Of a stretch of 64,000 nucleotides of DNA, positions 1 through 7,431 are shown piece by piece (position 1 is the first letter of the stretch; each line of letters begins with the position of its first letter). Source of the DNA: an uncultured Clostridia bacterium (GTDB taxonomy: Bacteria > Bacillota > Clostridia > UBA1381); the NCBI GenBank assembly GCA_947624485.1, contig CANQKM010000001.1, forward strand, positions 1 through 64,000, written 5' to 3'. The translations under genes were made by a program, and so were the position numbers. Below the pieces are notes generated by a model that was given only the letters and a program-made list of their open reading frames with translations, searched no databases and was not told the DNA's origin.

Positions 1-518
<518 letters not shown>

Positions 519-698
519 TCACATTTCATTCTGTTTGTCACCGCCTTTTTCGGGATTTTCAGCCATCAATTTCAACAATTTTGACGGCAAAGATTCGTGT
601 CCGGCGTACACGCCGCTGAAACGGTAGGTAGTGTTGCCGCTTTCAAGGGTAAGCGTTATCTGCGGAAGCTCCGCAGATAACAGATTTTTAACTTTCAT
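519..698 (-). CDS. TnpW-like small transposon-encoded protein
   Basis: A 59-residue protein. I choose the ATG at 698 rather than the 102-residue track ORF because an AGAGAGGGA ribosome site lies just upstream and the extra N-terminus is antisense-like filler from the relaxase region. The centre, ESGNTTYRFSGVY followed by KLLKLMAENPE, resembles the small TnpW protein found next to serine recombinases in Tn4451-like elements. Its function is unknown. It lies between the truncated relaxase and the recombinase, the usual place for TnpW. The assignment rests on motif memory and position, so moderate confidence. Confidence 0.6.
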   Translation of the reverse strand: MKVKNLLSAELPQITLTLESGNTTYRFSGVYAGHESLPSKLLKLMAENPEKGGDKQNEM

Positions 699-726
699 AT
701 TGCACCGTCCCTCTCTTTCATTAGTT

Positions 727-1257
727 CTAAAATTTCTCGTCAATCGCTTTTTTGATTGTGTACTTGTTTGAAACATACGTTTTCTTTTGCTCATAGCTCC
801 GTTTCCGTCCGCTCGGTTCGACAACATTTAATCCGTATTCGGCGCATATCTTGTCACTGATTTCCCGTATTCGGTAATATGATTTCTTGTCGGAGCAATA
901 GCGTTTGTGGTCTTGGAAGCTGACGGCGTTAAATATGATGTGATTGTGGTAATGTTCTTTGTCGGTATGCGTACAAATCACATATTCATATTTTCCGCCC
1001 AAAACCTCGTCTGTGAATTTCTTTCCTATTTCCGCTGTGACCTCGTTCGGCTTGAATGATTGGATAAGGTGATACGCCTGATTTTCGCCGCCGCCCTTTG
1101 CCGATTGCGCGGTCAGTTCAAATTCAAGCTCCGCTGTTTCATATGCACAGCCGAAAGTTGAGATATATTTGCCGTTTTCTGTTTTATCAGAATTGCCGAT
1201 ATATGTTATTGATTTGCCGAGAGTGTGTTTGATAGGGTGTATCTTAGCAATTGCCAT
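727..1257 (-). pseudogene. Truncated relaxase/mobilisation nuclease (MobA-like)
   Basis: Encodes 176 residues of the N-terminal relaxase domain. Visible are YIGNSDKTENG near the start and the metal-binding histidine cluster EHYHNHIIFNAV at about residues 103-114. A relaxase nicks the element's oriT and pilots the strand during conjugative mobilisation. Family members usually run to 400-550 residues; this ORF stops right after the nuclease domain, so the C-terminal part is deleted or frameshifted away and only 28 nt separate its stop from the tnpW-like start. It overlaps the 3' end of mobC by 52 nt, a normal arrangement. The nuclease core might fold, but I treat it as a decayed gene. Confidence 0.75.
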
Positions 1258-1544
1258 ATCTCGTCCACCTTCACTTTGATAGCCTCAACGTCTTGTTTCA
1301 TAATTCCATAGGTATTGGCGTTCCGTGCGATTTGGTTGATATTCTTTCCGATAGCGTTCATTTCCTTAACTACCGCCCTTAAGTCGGAAGTATCAACATT
1401 TACCACGAACCCGTCAATAGCCATTTTCCGCAGATACGCGCCCCGATTAGTCACATTAGCCAACTGTACGCGCCCGTTTATCTGCTCCAATTCTTGTTCA
1501 TCAACATAAAATTTTACCTGAATATCCCGCTTGCGCTTATCCAA
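1206..1544 (-). CDS. MobC-like relaxosome accessory protein
   Basis: About 112 residues. NRGAYLRKMAIDG and the signature KNINQIARNAN are typical of MobC-family ribbon-helix-helix proteins, which bind oriT and help the relaxase nick. The track starts at a GTG at 1553, but that codon overlaps the AAAGGAGG ribosome site; the TTG at 1544 sits 8 nt after it and is the better start. First gene of the leftward mobilisation operon, with inverted repeats resembling an oriT just upstream (1569-1629). Family call is secure; whether it still serves a functional partner is doubtful because the relaxase is truncated. Confidence 0.8.
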   Translation of the reverse strand: MDKRKRDIQVKFYVDEQELEQINGRVQLANVTNRGAYLRKMAIDGFVVNVDTSDLRAVVKEMNAIGKNINQIARNANTYGIMKQDVEAIKVKVDEIWQLLRYTLSNTLSANQ

Positions 1545-1568
1545 GAATTTCACCTCCTTTCTCTACGG

Positions 1569-1629
1569 TGTGAAACTTTTTTGCAAAATCCCGAAACGGG
1601 ATTTTCACACTTCGGTACTTTGAGTACCA
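1569..1629. other. Candidate oriT: nested inverted repeats upstream of mobC
   Basis: Three inverted repeats are packed into about 60 bp: GTGTGAAA (1569-1576) with TTTCACAC (1604-1611); AAAATCCCG (1586-1594) with CGGGATTTT (1598-1606); and GGTACT (1615-1620) with AGTACC (1624-1629). Position directly upstream of mobC/mobA and the palindromic layout match oriT regions of mobilisable elements. The nic site cannot be assigned by eye. The alternative is an operator for the divergent repressor. Confidence 0.45.
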
Positions 1630-1797
1630 TAGTGTTATGCTTGCTAAATAAGTTTCCACTCATTATTAGCACTATCAATACGTTGTTTTTCTCGCTTTTA
1701 CCTGTTGTTAGAGAATATCTGTATCAATAGTACATATTTATTATACCAGCGAACTAATAATATGTCAATAGTTTTTTGAAAAGTTTTATTTATGTAC

Positions 1798-1826
1798 TTG
1801 AAATTCATAAATATATGTGATATACT
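1798..1826 (+). promoter_or_regulatory. SigA-type promoter of the XRE regulator
   Basis: TTGAAA (1798-1803), a 17-bp spacer and TATACT (1821-1826), followed by a GAGGTG ribosome site at 1833 and the ATG at 1847. The 1554-1797 stretch otherwise holds only the inverted repeats described separately and AT-rich DNA. Confidence 0.75.
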
Positions 1827-1846
1827 GTGTATGAGGTGAAGTAAAG

Positions 1847-2419
1847 ATGAGTAACGAAGAAATGACAATAGGGCAGCGTGTCAGAAAGGCGCGGAAGGAA
1901 AAAGGGTATAACCAAACGGAGCTTGCGAACGCTCTTGGTAAATCGCTTCGTACAATCCAAAAGTACGAAAACGGCGAAATTGAGATTTCAATAAGTATGC
2001 TCAATGAGCTTGCAAAGGCTCTTGATACAACGACGACCTATCTGCTCGGCTACAAAACAGAAACGGTGAAGCCGCAGATAACCACGTTTGCCGATGTCGC
2101 GGTACTGCTGTTTGAGCTTGAAAAGGTCGCGGGACTGAAATTTGATATTGACGTGAAGCGTCCGCCGAGAGATGATAACTGGGAGTGCTCCATCACGTTT
2201 GATGGAAAAGCTAAAACGGAACTGAACGCTGATATGTGCCTGTTCCTTGAGGATTGGGCGGACACAAGAGAGAATTACTCAACAGAACAGTACACGGACT
2301 GGAAAGACAAGACGCTTGCGTATTATTCGAGATTGACGATTGTGAAACAGGCAGATGAAGCGGAGGATAATGCGATAAAAAGAAACGTTGTTCCGGCGGT
2401 GGATTTGGGGAAAATATAA
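1847..2419 (+). CDS. XRE-family transcriptional regulator
   Basis: 190 residues. Residues 7-67 form a Cro/C1-type helix-turn-helix (IGQRVRKARKEKGYNQTEL, then LGKSLRTIQKYENGE). The remaining 120 residues are an uncharacterised acidic domain, presumably for multimerisation or ligand sensing. It is divergent from mobC across about 300 bp that contains inverted repeats, which suggests it is the element's repressor acting on the mob operon and its own promoter. The regulated targets are inferred from position only. Confidence 0.85.
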   Translation: MSNEEMTIGQRVRKARKEKGYNQTELANALGKSLRTIQKYENGEIEISISMLNELAKALDTTTTYLLGYKTETVKPQITTFADVAVLLFELEKVAGLKFDIDVKRPPRDDNWECSITFDGKAKTELNADMCLFLEDWADTRENYSTEQYTDWKDKTLAYYSRLTIVKQADEAEDNAIKRNVVPAVDLGKI

Positions 2420-2503
2420 TCAAATGATTGCAAAATTTCATTATTTATGATACAATCAATAGCACAAATGAAGACATTTTAAACATTGCCTGCGTCAGTC
2501 GGG

Positions 2504-2650
2504 ATGGAAATAGTTGGCGATAATTACATAAATTTGTTATTGACGGATAATTCAAATGCAGACAAATGTTATTGGCATGATGGGGAGTATCACGTTGAGG
2601 ATATAAAATCCAGCGAATGGAAAAATACGAAATATTTGTATAAAAAATAA
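2504..2650 (+). pseudogene. Small ORF or gene relic (48 residues), unrecognised
   Basis: Below the track cut-off. Starts at an ATG at 2504 without a clear ribosome site and ends in a TAA at 2648-2650. It encodes an aromatic, charged peptide (for example CYWHDGEYHVEDIKSSEW) that looks like the C-terminal tail of a larger globular protein, so it is more likely a relic than a gene. An AACGTGC/GCACGTT hairpin (2655-2672) follows, without a strong T-run on this strand. I see nothing else between the XRE gene and the HAD gene. Confidence 0.3.
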
Positions 2651-2693
2651 GTAAAACGTGCTTTTGCACGTTGATTGAAAAAATAGGTGTGTT

Positions 2694-3311
2694 ATGGGCG
2701 AATTACAATGGCTTTTCTTCGACATAGGCTCCACACTTGTGGACGAAAGCAAAGCGTATGAGCATAGAATAAAAGATACAATAGCGGATAGCAATATAAC
2801 GTATGAGCACTTTTATGAAACTATGCTGAATTTTTGGAGGCAGGGCAAAAAGGGCGATACGGAAGTTGCGCGGCTGTTCAATCTAAAATTAGGAAAATGG
2901 CACAGCGAGGACGAATTTTTATATCCCGAAACACATAATTGTCTTGAAAAGTTATCGCAAAAATATAAAATAGGAATTATAGCAAACCAAGTTCTCGGAA
3001 CAAAGGACAGGCTTGCCAAAATGGGCATTTTAAAATATATTGATTTGATTGTAGCATCAGCCGAGGTAGGAGTGTCGAAGCCGGATTTAGAGATATTCAA
3101 AATAGCGTTCGACCGTGCCATGTGCAAGCCGGAACAGGCGGTAATGATTGGAGACAGACTTGACAATGATATAGCGCCTGCGAAGCAACTCGGCATGAAA
3201 ACGGTGTGGATAAGGCAAGGTTTCGGCGGATTGGCAATTCCTGATACGGATAACTCGCCGGATTGTGCTGTGGATAATTTATATGAAGTTTGCGAATTGT
3301 TTGGAGAGTGA
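2694..3311 (+). CDS. HAD-superfamily hydrolase
   Basis: 205 residues with a Rossmannoid HAD core: motif I FFDIGSTLVDE at residues 8-18, a helical cap from about residue 25 to 75, the lysine motif in VSKPDLEIF and motif IV GDRLDNDI. In motif I the nucleophilic Asp is present, but the +2 position, Asp in standard phosphatases, is Gly, as in other DIGxTL-type HADs. The substrate cannot be inferred. It sits between mobile-element genes and the left repeat and is probably cargo. A short AGGTG precedes the ATG. Confidence 0.75.
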   Translation: MGELQWLFFDIGSTLVDESKAYEHRIKDTIADSNITYEHFYETMLNFWRQGKKGDTEVARLFNLKLGKWHSEDEFLYPETHNCLEKLSQKYKIGIIANQVLGTKDRLAKMGILKYIDLIVASAEVGVSKPDLEIFKIAFDRAMCKPEQAVMIGDRLDNDIAPAKQLGMKTVWIRQGFGGLAIPDTDNSPDCAVDNLYEVCELFGE

Positions 3312-3473
3312 CTAAATTGAATTTTTGAAGTAAGGCTTGCCGTAATGTCGGACGCGTAGGCGATTTACACATTGAACTGCGATGAACTGGGATATGATTA
3401 TCCGTTTGAACAAAGAAAGAAAAATTAGCGAATTTACTGTCAAACAAAACTGATAAAATGACCATTGGGAATT
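3312..3473. other. Non-coding, decayed DNA between HAD gene and left repeat
   Basis: No gene is visible. The last 30 bp (about 3449-3473) still resemble the codons just before the stop of the ABC permease at 8840-8866 (LIK versus RIK, with an internal stop), so this stretch may be the degraded 3' end of a paralogous permease gene. Confidence 0.4.
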
Positions 3474-3747
3474 GAGGTGATTGCAAATGAGTGATTAGGG
3501 GCGTAGAAAGTTTTAACCTCATTTTTGAGGTTGGGAGTATAAACATAAGGGGTATGTCGATTTTGGGATTTTCGCTGCTAAAAAAGTAAGTGTTTATGCG
3601 GGTTTCAGTATTCGAAATATCTCATAAATGAGGACATATATATGTATCAAAAAGGCATATCGCAATTCAAGCGATATGCCTTTTCTTGTACCCTGTCCGA
3701 CAGCCTGTCATAAAATTATTGATTATACTGTCTTATGTGAGGTATCC
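3474..3747 (+). repeat. Left copy of a ~280-bp direct repeat framing the phage island
   Basis: Matches 8867-9148 almost end to end by eye: the last codons of an FtsX-type permease, a block with ATAAACATAAGGGGTATGTC, a block with GTGTTTATGCGGGTTTCAG, a strong hairpin, then a nearly identical stretch of about 75 bp ending in GTGAGGTATCC. Similarity stops at 3747, where phage tail sequence begins. The left copy is more decayed in its permease part than the right. Confidence 0.85.
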
Positions 3748-4773
3748 GTTATCTGGAATAACCGTGTCAAGGAAAATATACATCCAAAGCTGCAAGGGAC
3801 GGTGAGCATACCGCCTACGGGCGAGCTTGCCTTGTATGCGAACGGTAATGACATAACAAAGATAGCCGGAGGCTTATCGTGGAAAAACAGCATTTATGAG
3901 CTATCCACAACGATGTCGTTCAGCGTGGCGAAAAGCGATGCGGCGTATTTGAAGGATTTAATGTATACGCCGCAGGTCGGCGATGTTGTGCAGTACGTCA
4001 CGAACGCGGAGATTTTTCGCGGGGTGATAATAAAGGTGGACGACGGTGACAAAGACTCCAACAAATACAGCGTCGTTGATATGGGCTGGTATCTGAACAA
4101 GACAAGTCAGACATATCAGTTTAAGAACATCACGGCGGCGGACGCAATACGGGAATTATGCGCGGATTTATCAATAAATATCGTTATGCTGCCGGAACTG
4201 ACGGCAAACATAAACCAGATATATTTTGACAAGACTATCTCGGCGATTCTGACGGACATCCTCGATAAATGCGGCGGTGATTACAATTACGATTTCGTGC
4301 CGGAGGGATTGCGGATTTACGAGATCGGCGAGCTTTATGCTTATCCGGAATTTTTTATTGCGAGCAATATCGCGCAAGCATACGCGCCGGATTATCGCGG
4401 CGGTGTAAGCCACAGCATATCTATTGAGGAGATGAAAAACTCGATAAAAATCACTTCCGAAAAAGACAGCGTTTATACGGAACTTATGGTACAGCAGAAC
4501 CGCGAGCTGATTGATAAGTACGGATTTTTGCAGAAAATTGTAAAGATAGATCCGGAAAAGGAAAATGCCGAAACCATCGCAAAGCAGGAGCTTAACGATA
4601 ACGCACGGGAAGCTGAGACGTTCAGCTTTGAGATCATCGAAAAATACGACAGCTACACCCGCGCCGGCGAGGTTATGACCGTGGACGATGTGCGGTATGT
4701 TATCGAAAGCACAGACCACTCTATTGTGGACGGTTGGCACTTTGATAAGCTGGAGCTGCGGAAGATAATTTGA
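3628..4773 (+). CDS. XkdQ-like phage tail/baseplate hub protein, 5' end altered
   Basis: The ORF is 381 residues, but the first ~40 are encoded by the direct repeat, including a terminator hairpin, and are unlikely to be native. The phage-derived part begins after 3747 and carries ALYANGNDITKIAGG and a long beta-rich body ending YVIESTDHSIVDGWHFDKLELRKII, like the PBSX XkdQ/YqbQ family that forms the tail hub below the tube. It is the first of four tail genes in the order XkdQ, DUF2577, XkdS, XkdT. An internal GTG may serve as start. Probably close to full length at the C-terminus; functionality is doubtful because no structural or packaging genes are present. Confidence 0.7.
   Translation: MRTYICIKKAYRNSSDMPFLVPCPTACHKIIDYTVLCEVSVIWNNRVKENIHPKLQGTVSIPPTGELALYANGNDITKIAGGLSWKNSIYELSTTMSFSVAKSDAAYLKDLMYTPQVGDVVQYVTNAEIFRGVIIKVDDGDKDSNKYSVVDMGWYLNKTSQTYQFKNITAADAIRELCADLSINIVMLPELTANINQIYFDKTISAILTDILDKCGGDYNYDFVPEGLRIYEIGELYAYPEFFIASNIAQAYAPDYRGGVSHSISIEEMKNSIKITSEKDSVYTELMVQQNRELIDKYGFLQKIVKIDPEKENAETIAKQELNDNAREAETFSFEIIEKYDSYTRAGEVMTVDDVRYVIESTDHSIVDGWHFDKLELRKII
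3649..3684 (+). terminator. Rho-independent terminator-like hairpin in left repeat
   Basis: AAAAGGCATATCGC and GCGATATGCCTTTT form a 14-bp stem with loop AATTCAA and a short T-run. The right repeat has the same stem with a loop close to the reverse complement (see 9046-9085). The ORF track reads straight through this hairpin into the XkdQ-like gene, so that reading-frame extension is probably not translated. Confidence 0.75.
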
Positions 4774-4776
4774 TTA

Positions 4777-4805
4777 TTGAATTTTGTCGGCTTTTGTGGT
4801 ATAAT
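4777..4805 (+). promoter_or_regulatory. Promoter of the six-hairpin glycosidase gene
   Basis: TTGAAT (4777-4782), 17 bp, TATAAT (4800-4805), placed immediately after the stop codon of the tail gene. A near-consensus vegetative promoter inside a late phage operon marks the next gene as an independent unit. Confidence 0.75.
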
Positions 4806-4836
4806 CAAACGAGTGAAAAAACGGAAAGGGACTTTT

Positions 4837-6681
4837 ATGATGAAAGAACTGATACATCCGCAGGACAGATATAAAATGAATTGGATCGAGGGCGGCACGG
4901 AATGGGGTACGGTAAAATGCGTTCCCCCGCTTGACGTTGAGGTAAAAAGTGAAAAGCGCGGCGATATTTTAAAAGAGGAATATATTTTTACGAACAATAC
5001 CGATAAGGATATATTTACCTGTCTTACAGACATCGGGATATATACTCCGTTTAACGACGATTACACCTCCGCCGAGGAATGTATGACAAATAAATGTCAC
5101 GCTCACATTTGGTGCGGTGGCAAAATATCGTATGTTATGGCGCTGAGAATGGGCGGCGAAGCGCCGCATTTGGGGCTTGTGCTTAACAGTGGTTCAATCG
5201 GCGGGTACAGCGTTGAGCGCGACATAAAAAGAGCGAGCAACGACAGGGGCGATTTCATTCTGCATCCGTCTCCGTTTTCGCTTGCTCCGGGCGAAAGCTA
5301 TACGGTTTCATGGACGCTGTTTTTTCATGACGGCAAGGAAGATTTTTATACAAAAGCGGCTCAATACTGCAAAAAATTTCTCAACGTCCATGCGGATAAA
5401 TATGTGCTGTTCGGCGGTGAAACGTCGAATGTTGAGATTAAGACCAATTTTTCTTTTACGGAAAATGATGTTCAAATATTGCTCAATCACGAAAGAATAG
5501 ATTTTACAGTCAAAAACAATTCGGTTCTCTTTCAAGCAAAAACCGACGCTTGCGGAGAACTGAAATATCAAATATGTATCGGCGGCGTTCACACATATCT
5601 GCGGATGATTGTTTTGCCTGCTTTAACCGAGTTGGCGGCATCGCGCTGTCGGTTTATAACGAAAAAGCAGCAATATAGCAAAGACAGCAGTAGGCTAAAC
5701 GGAGCGTATCTGGTTTATGACAATGAGAGCAATTCGATGTTCTACTCTCCGCTTTATGACTATAACGGCGGCAGGGAACGAATAGGAATGGGGCTTTTGA
5801 TTGCGTTGTATTTGCAGACGAAACATGACGCGGATATGGAAAAATCGCTTTCAGATTACGCGGAATATGTGCGGCGGGAGCTTGTAAATGAGGAAACGGG
5901 CGAGGTGTATAACGATTATATGCGCGACGACAGCTATAAGCGATTATACAATGCGCCGTGGTTCGCGCTGTTTTATGTTGAGATGTATAAGCTGTATAAA
6001 GATCGCGGTTATCTGATTACGGCATATAAAATTATAATGAATTATTACGAAAACGGCGGCTCGGAATTTTATCCTATAGAGCTGCCGGCAGCCGAATTGA
6101 TAAACCTTATGAGATCCGAGGATATGAACGCGGAAAAGCTGACGGAGCAATTTCTGCGCCACGCCGACCGCATTGCCGAAACCGGCACAAAATACCCAAG
6201 CTCGGAGGTAAATTACGAGCAAAGCATAGTCGCTCCCGCGGCGGATATTTTGTTAAAAGCGTATATGCTCACGAATGATGAAAAATATCTTAGCGCGGCA
6301 AAAAGGCAGATTGACGTGCTTGAATTGTTTAACGGATTGCAGCCGGATTATCATTTATATGAAACGGCGATTCGTCATTGGGACGGATACTGGTTCGGGA
6401 AAAGAAGGATGTACGGCGACACATTCCCGCATTACTGGAGCGCGCTTACAGCGAACGTGTATTCCGATTATGCGCGGATCACTCATGATAATGAATATCT
6501 GAAAAAAGCGGAATATTCCTTCAGAGGAGTAATGAGTCTGTTTATGCTCGACGGAAGCGCGTCATGCGCGTATGTTTATCCGGTAACTGTGAACGGCGAA
6601 AGAGCGGAATACTACGATCCGTATGCCAACGATCAGGATTGGGGCTTGTATTATATGCTGAAGTATATGGGGAATACATAA
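4837..6681 (+). CDS. Six-hairpin glycosidase-like protein in the phage tail cluster
   Basis: 614 residues from the ATG at 4837, chosen because GGAAAGGG lies 6 nt upstream; the track start at 4777 lies in the promoter. Residues 1-270 look like beta-sandwich domains. From about residue 300 on, repeated helical pairs (RLNGAYLVYDNES, LIALYLQTKHDADMEKSL, FALFYVEMYKLYKDRGYL) suggest an (alpha/alpha)6 barrel like unsaturated-glucuronyl or other glycan hydrolases. No signal peptide is seen. It is bracketed by its own promoter and terminator between tail genes, so it is moron-like cargo. Substrate unknown; two GH28 genes elsewhere make a pectin-type glycan possible but unproven. Confidence 0.6.
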   Translation: MMKELIHPQDRYKMNWIEGGTEWGTVKCVPPLDVEVKSEKRGDILKEEYIFTNNTDKDIFTCLTDIGIYTPFNDDYTSAEECMTNKCHAHIWCGGKISYVMALRMGGEAPHLGLVLNSGSIGGYSVERDIKRASNDRGDFILHPSPFSLAPGESYTVSWTLFFHDGKEDFYTKAAQYCKKFLNVHADKYVLFGGETSNVEIKTNFSFTENDVQILLNHERIDFTVKNNSVLFQAKTDACGELKYQICIGGVHTYLRMIVLPALTELAASRCRFITKKQQYSKDSSRLNGAYLVYDNESNSMFYSPLYDYNGGRERIGMGLLIALYLQTKHDADMEKSLSDYAEYVRRELVNEETGEVYNDYMRDDSYKRLYNAPWFALFYVEMYKLYKDRGYLITAYKIIMNYYENGGSEFYPIELPAAELINLMRSEDMNAEKLTEQFLRHADRIAETGTKYPSSEVNYEQSIVAPAADILLKAYMLTNDEKYLSAAKRQIDVLELFNGLQPDYHLYETAIRHWDGYWFGKRRMYGDTFPHYWSALTANVYSDYARITHDNEYLKKAEYSFRGVMSLFMLDGSASCAYVYPVTVNGERAEYYDPYANDQDWGLYYMLKYMGNT

Positions 6682-6736
6682 TAACAGATGAAAAAAATAG
6701 AAATAAAATTCTTGTTTGTTAGGCAGGATAAGACAT

Positions 6737-6766
6737 AAGCGATTACCAATCGGTAGTCGCTTTTTT
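6737..6766 (+). terminator. Terminator of the glycosidase gene
   Basis: AAGCGATTACC and GGTAGTCGCTT pair around an AATC loop (one G-U pair), followed by six T. It ends 12 nt before the start codon of the next tail gene, closing the moron unit. Confidence 0.8.
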
Positions 6767-6778
6767 GTGGGAGGAAAC

Positions 6779-7057
6779 ATGGACGCAATAACGGAACTGG
6801 CGAGGCAGATACGCGAGCGGGATAATCCCTCGCCGTACACGCCGATGTTCGGCATAATAATTTCACTGCCGGAGCTTAAAATTCAGCTCGGCAGCCGAGT
6901 ATTCCTTGACGCGGACGATGTGAAGGCGACATTCGACCTTTACGAAACGCGACAGCTTGAGCATGGCGGAGTGGAGTATGTGAATCTAAACAAAGAGGTC
7001 GTGTTGCTGCCGTATTCGGACGATAATAAATTTGTAGTAATTGGGGTGGTGCAGTGA
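6779..7057 (+). CDS. DUF2577-family phage tail protein (XkdR-like)
   Basis: 92 residues from the ATG at 6779, preceded by GGGAGGAAAC; the longer track ORF reads through the terminator. Small beta-rich protein with the pattern PEYTP-like 'SPYTPMFGIIISLPELKIQLG' region typical of DUF2577 proteins encoded between XkdQ and XkdS in PBSX-type prophages. Its stop overlaps the GTG start of the next gene (GTGA), indicating translational coupling. Baseplate-wedge or hub-accessory role inferred from gene order. Confidence 0.65.
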   Translation: MDAITELARQIRERDNPSPYTPMFGIIISLPELKIQLGSRVFLDADDVKATFDLYETRQLEHGGVEYVNLNKEVVLLPYSDDNKFVVIGVVQ

Positions 7058-7431
7058 AAAAGACATTTGATTTCGATTTCAAAAGCGGCGAATTCAATAT
7101 GAAAAATGGGAATCCCGTGGTGCTGGAAAGTGTGGACGCTCTGAAAATGTGGATACAGAAATGTATCCGGACGCAGCTTAACCGATACTCCATCTATAAA
7201 GGCAAACAGTACGGCGCAAACATTGAGGATTTGGTAATCGGACACAGCTATGGGAACGGTTTTGCCGAATCAGAGCTGCGCCGCGAGATTGAGGAAGCAC
7301 TGCTCAGACACGAGAATATTCTGAGTCTGGGCGATTTTTCTGTATCTACCAAGCGCAAGCTGATGGAGGTTTCATTCACTCTTACCACCACATACGGCGA
7401 GCTTTCGGAGGTGTATGTGTATGACGCTTAG
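7054..7431 (+). CDS. XkdS-like baseplate wedge protein (DUF2634)
   Basis: 125 residues beginning with a GTG that overlaps the upstream stop by 4 nt. The start KKTFDFDFKSGEFNM, the central MWIQKCIRTQLNRYSIYKG and the C-terminal beta strands fit DUF2634/XkdS, the T4 gp25-like component that joins the baseplate to the tail. Overlaps the next gene's start, so the three tail genes form one translationally coupled unit. Fully intact by eye. Confidence 0.75.
   Translation: MKKTFDFDFKSGEFNMKNGNPVVLESVDALKMWIQKCIRTQLNRYSIYKGKQYGANIEDLVIGHSYGNGFAESELRREIEEALLRHENILSLGDFSVSTKRKLMEVSFTLTTTYGELSEVYVYDA

Noticed and set aside
3628-3747. N-terminal ~40 residues of the XkdQ-like track ORF as native protein
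   Set aside because: They are read from the direct repeat, through a terminator hairpin, with no ribosome site; similarity to tail proteins starts only after the repeat.
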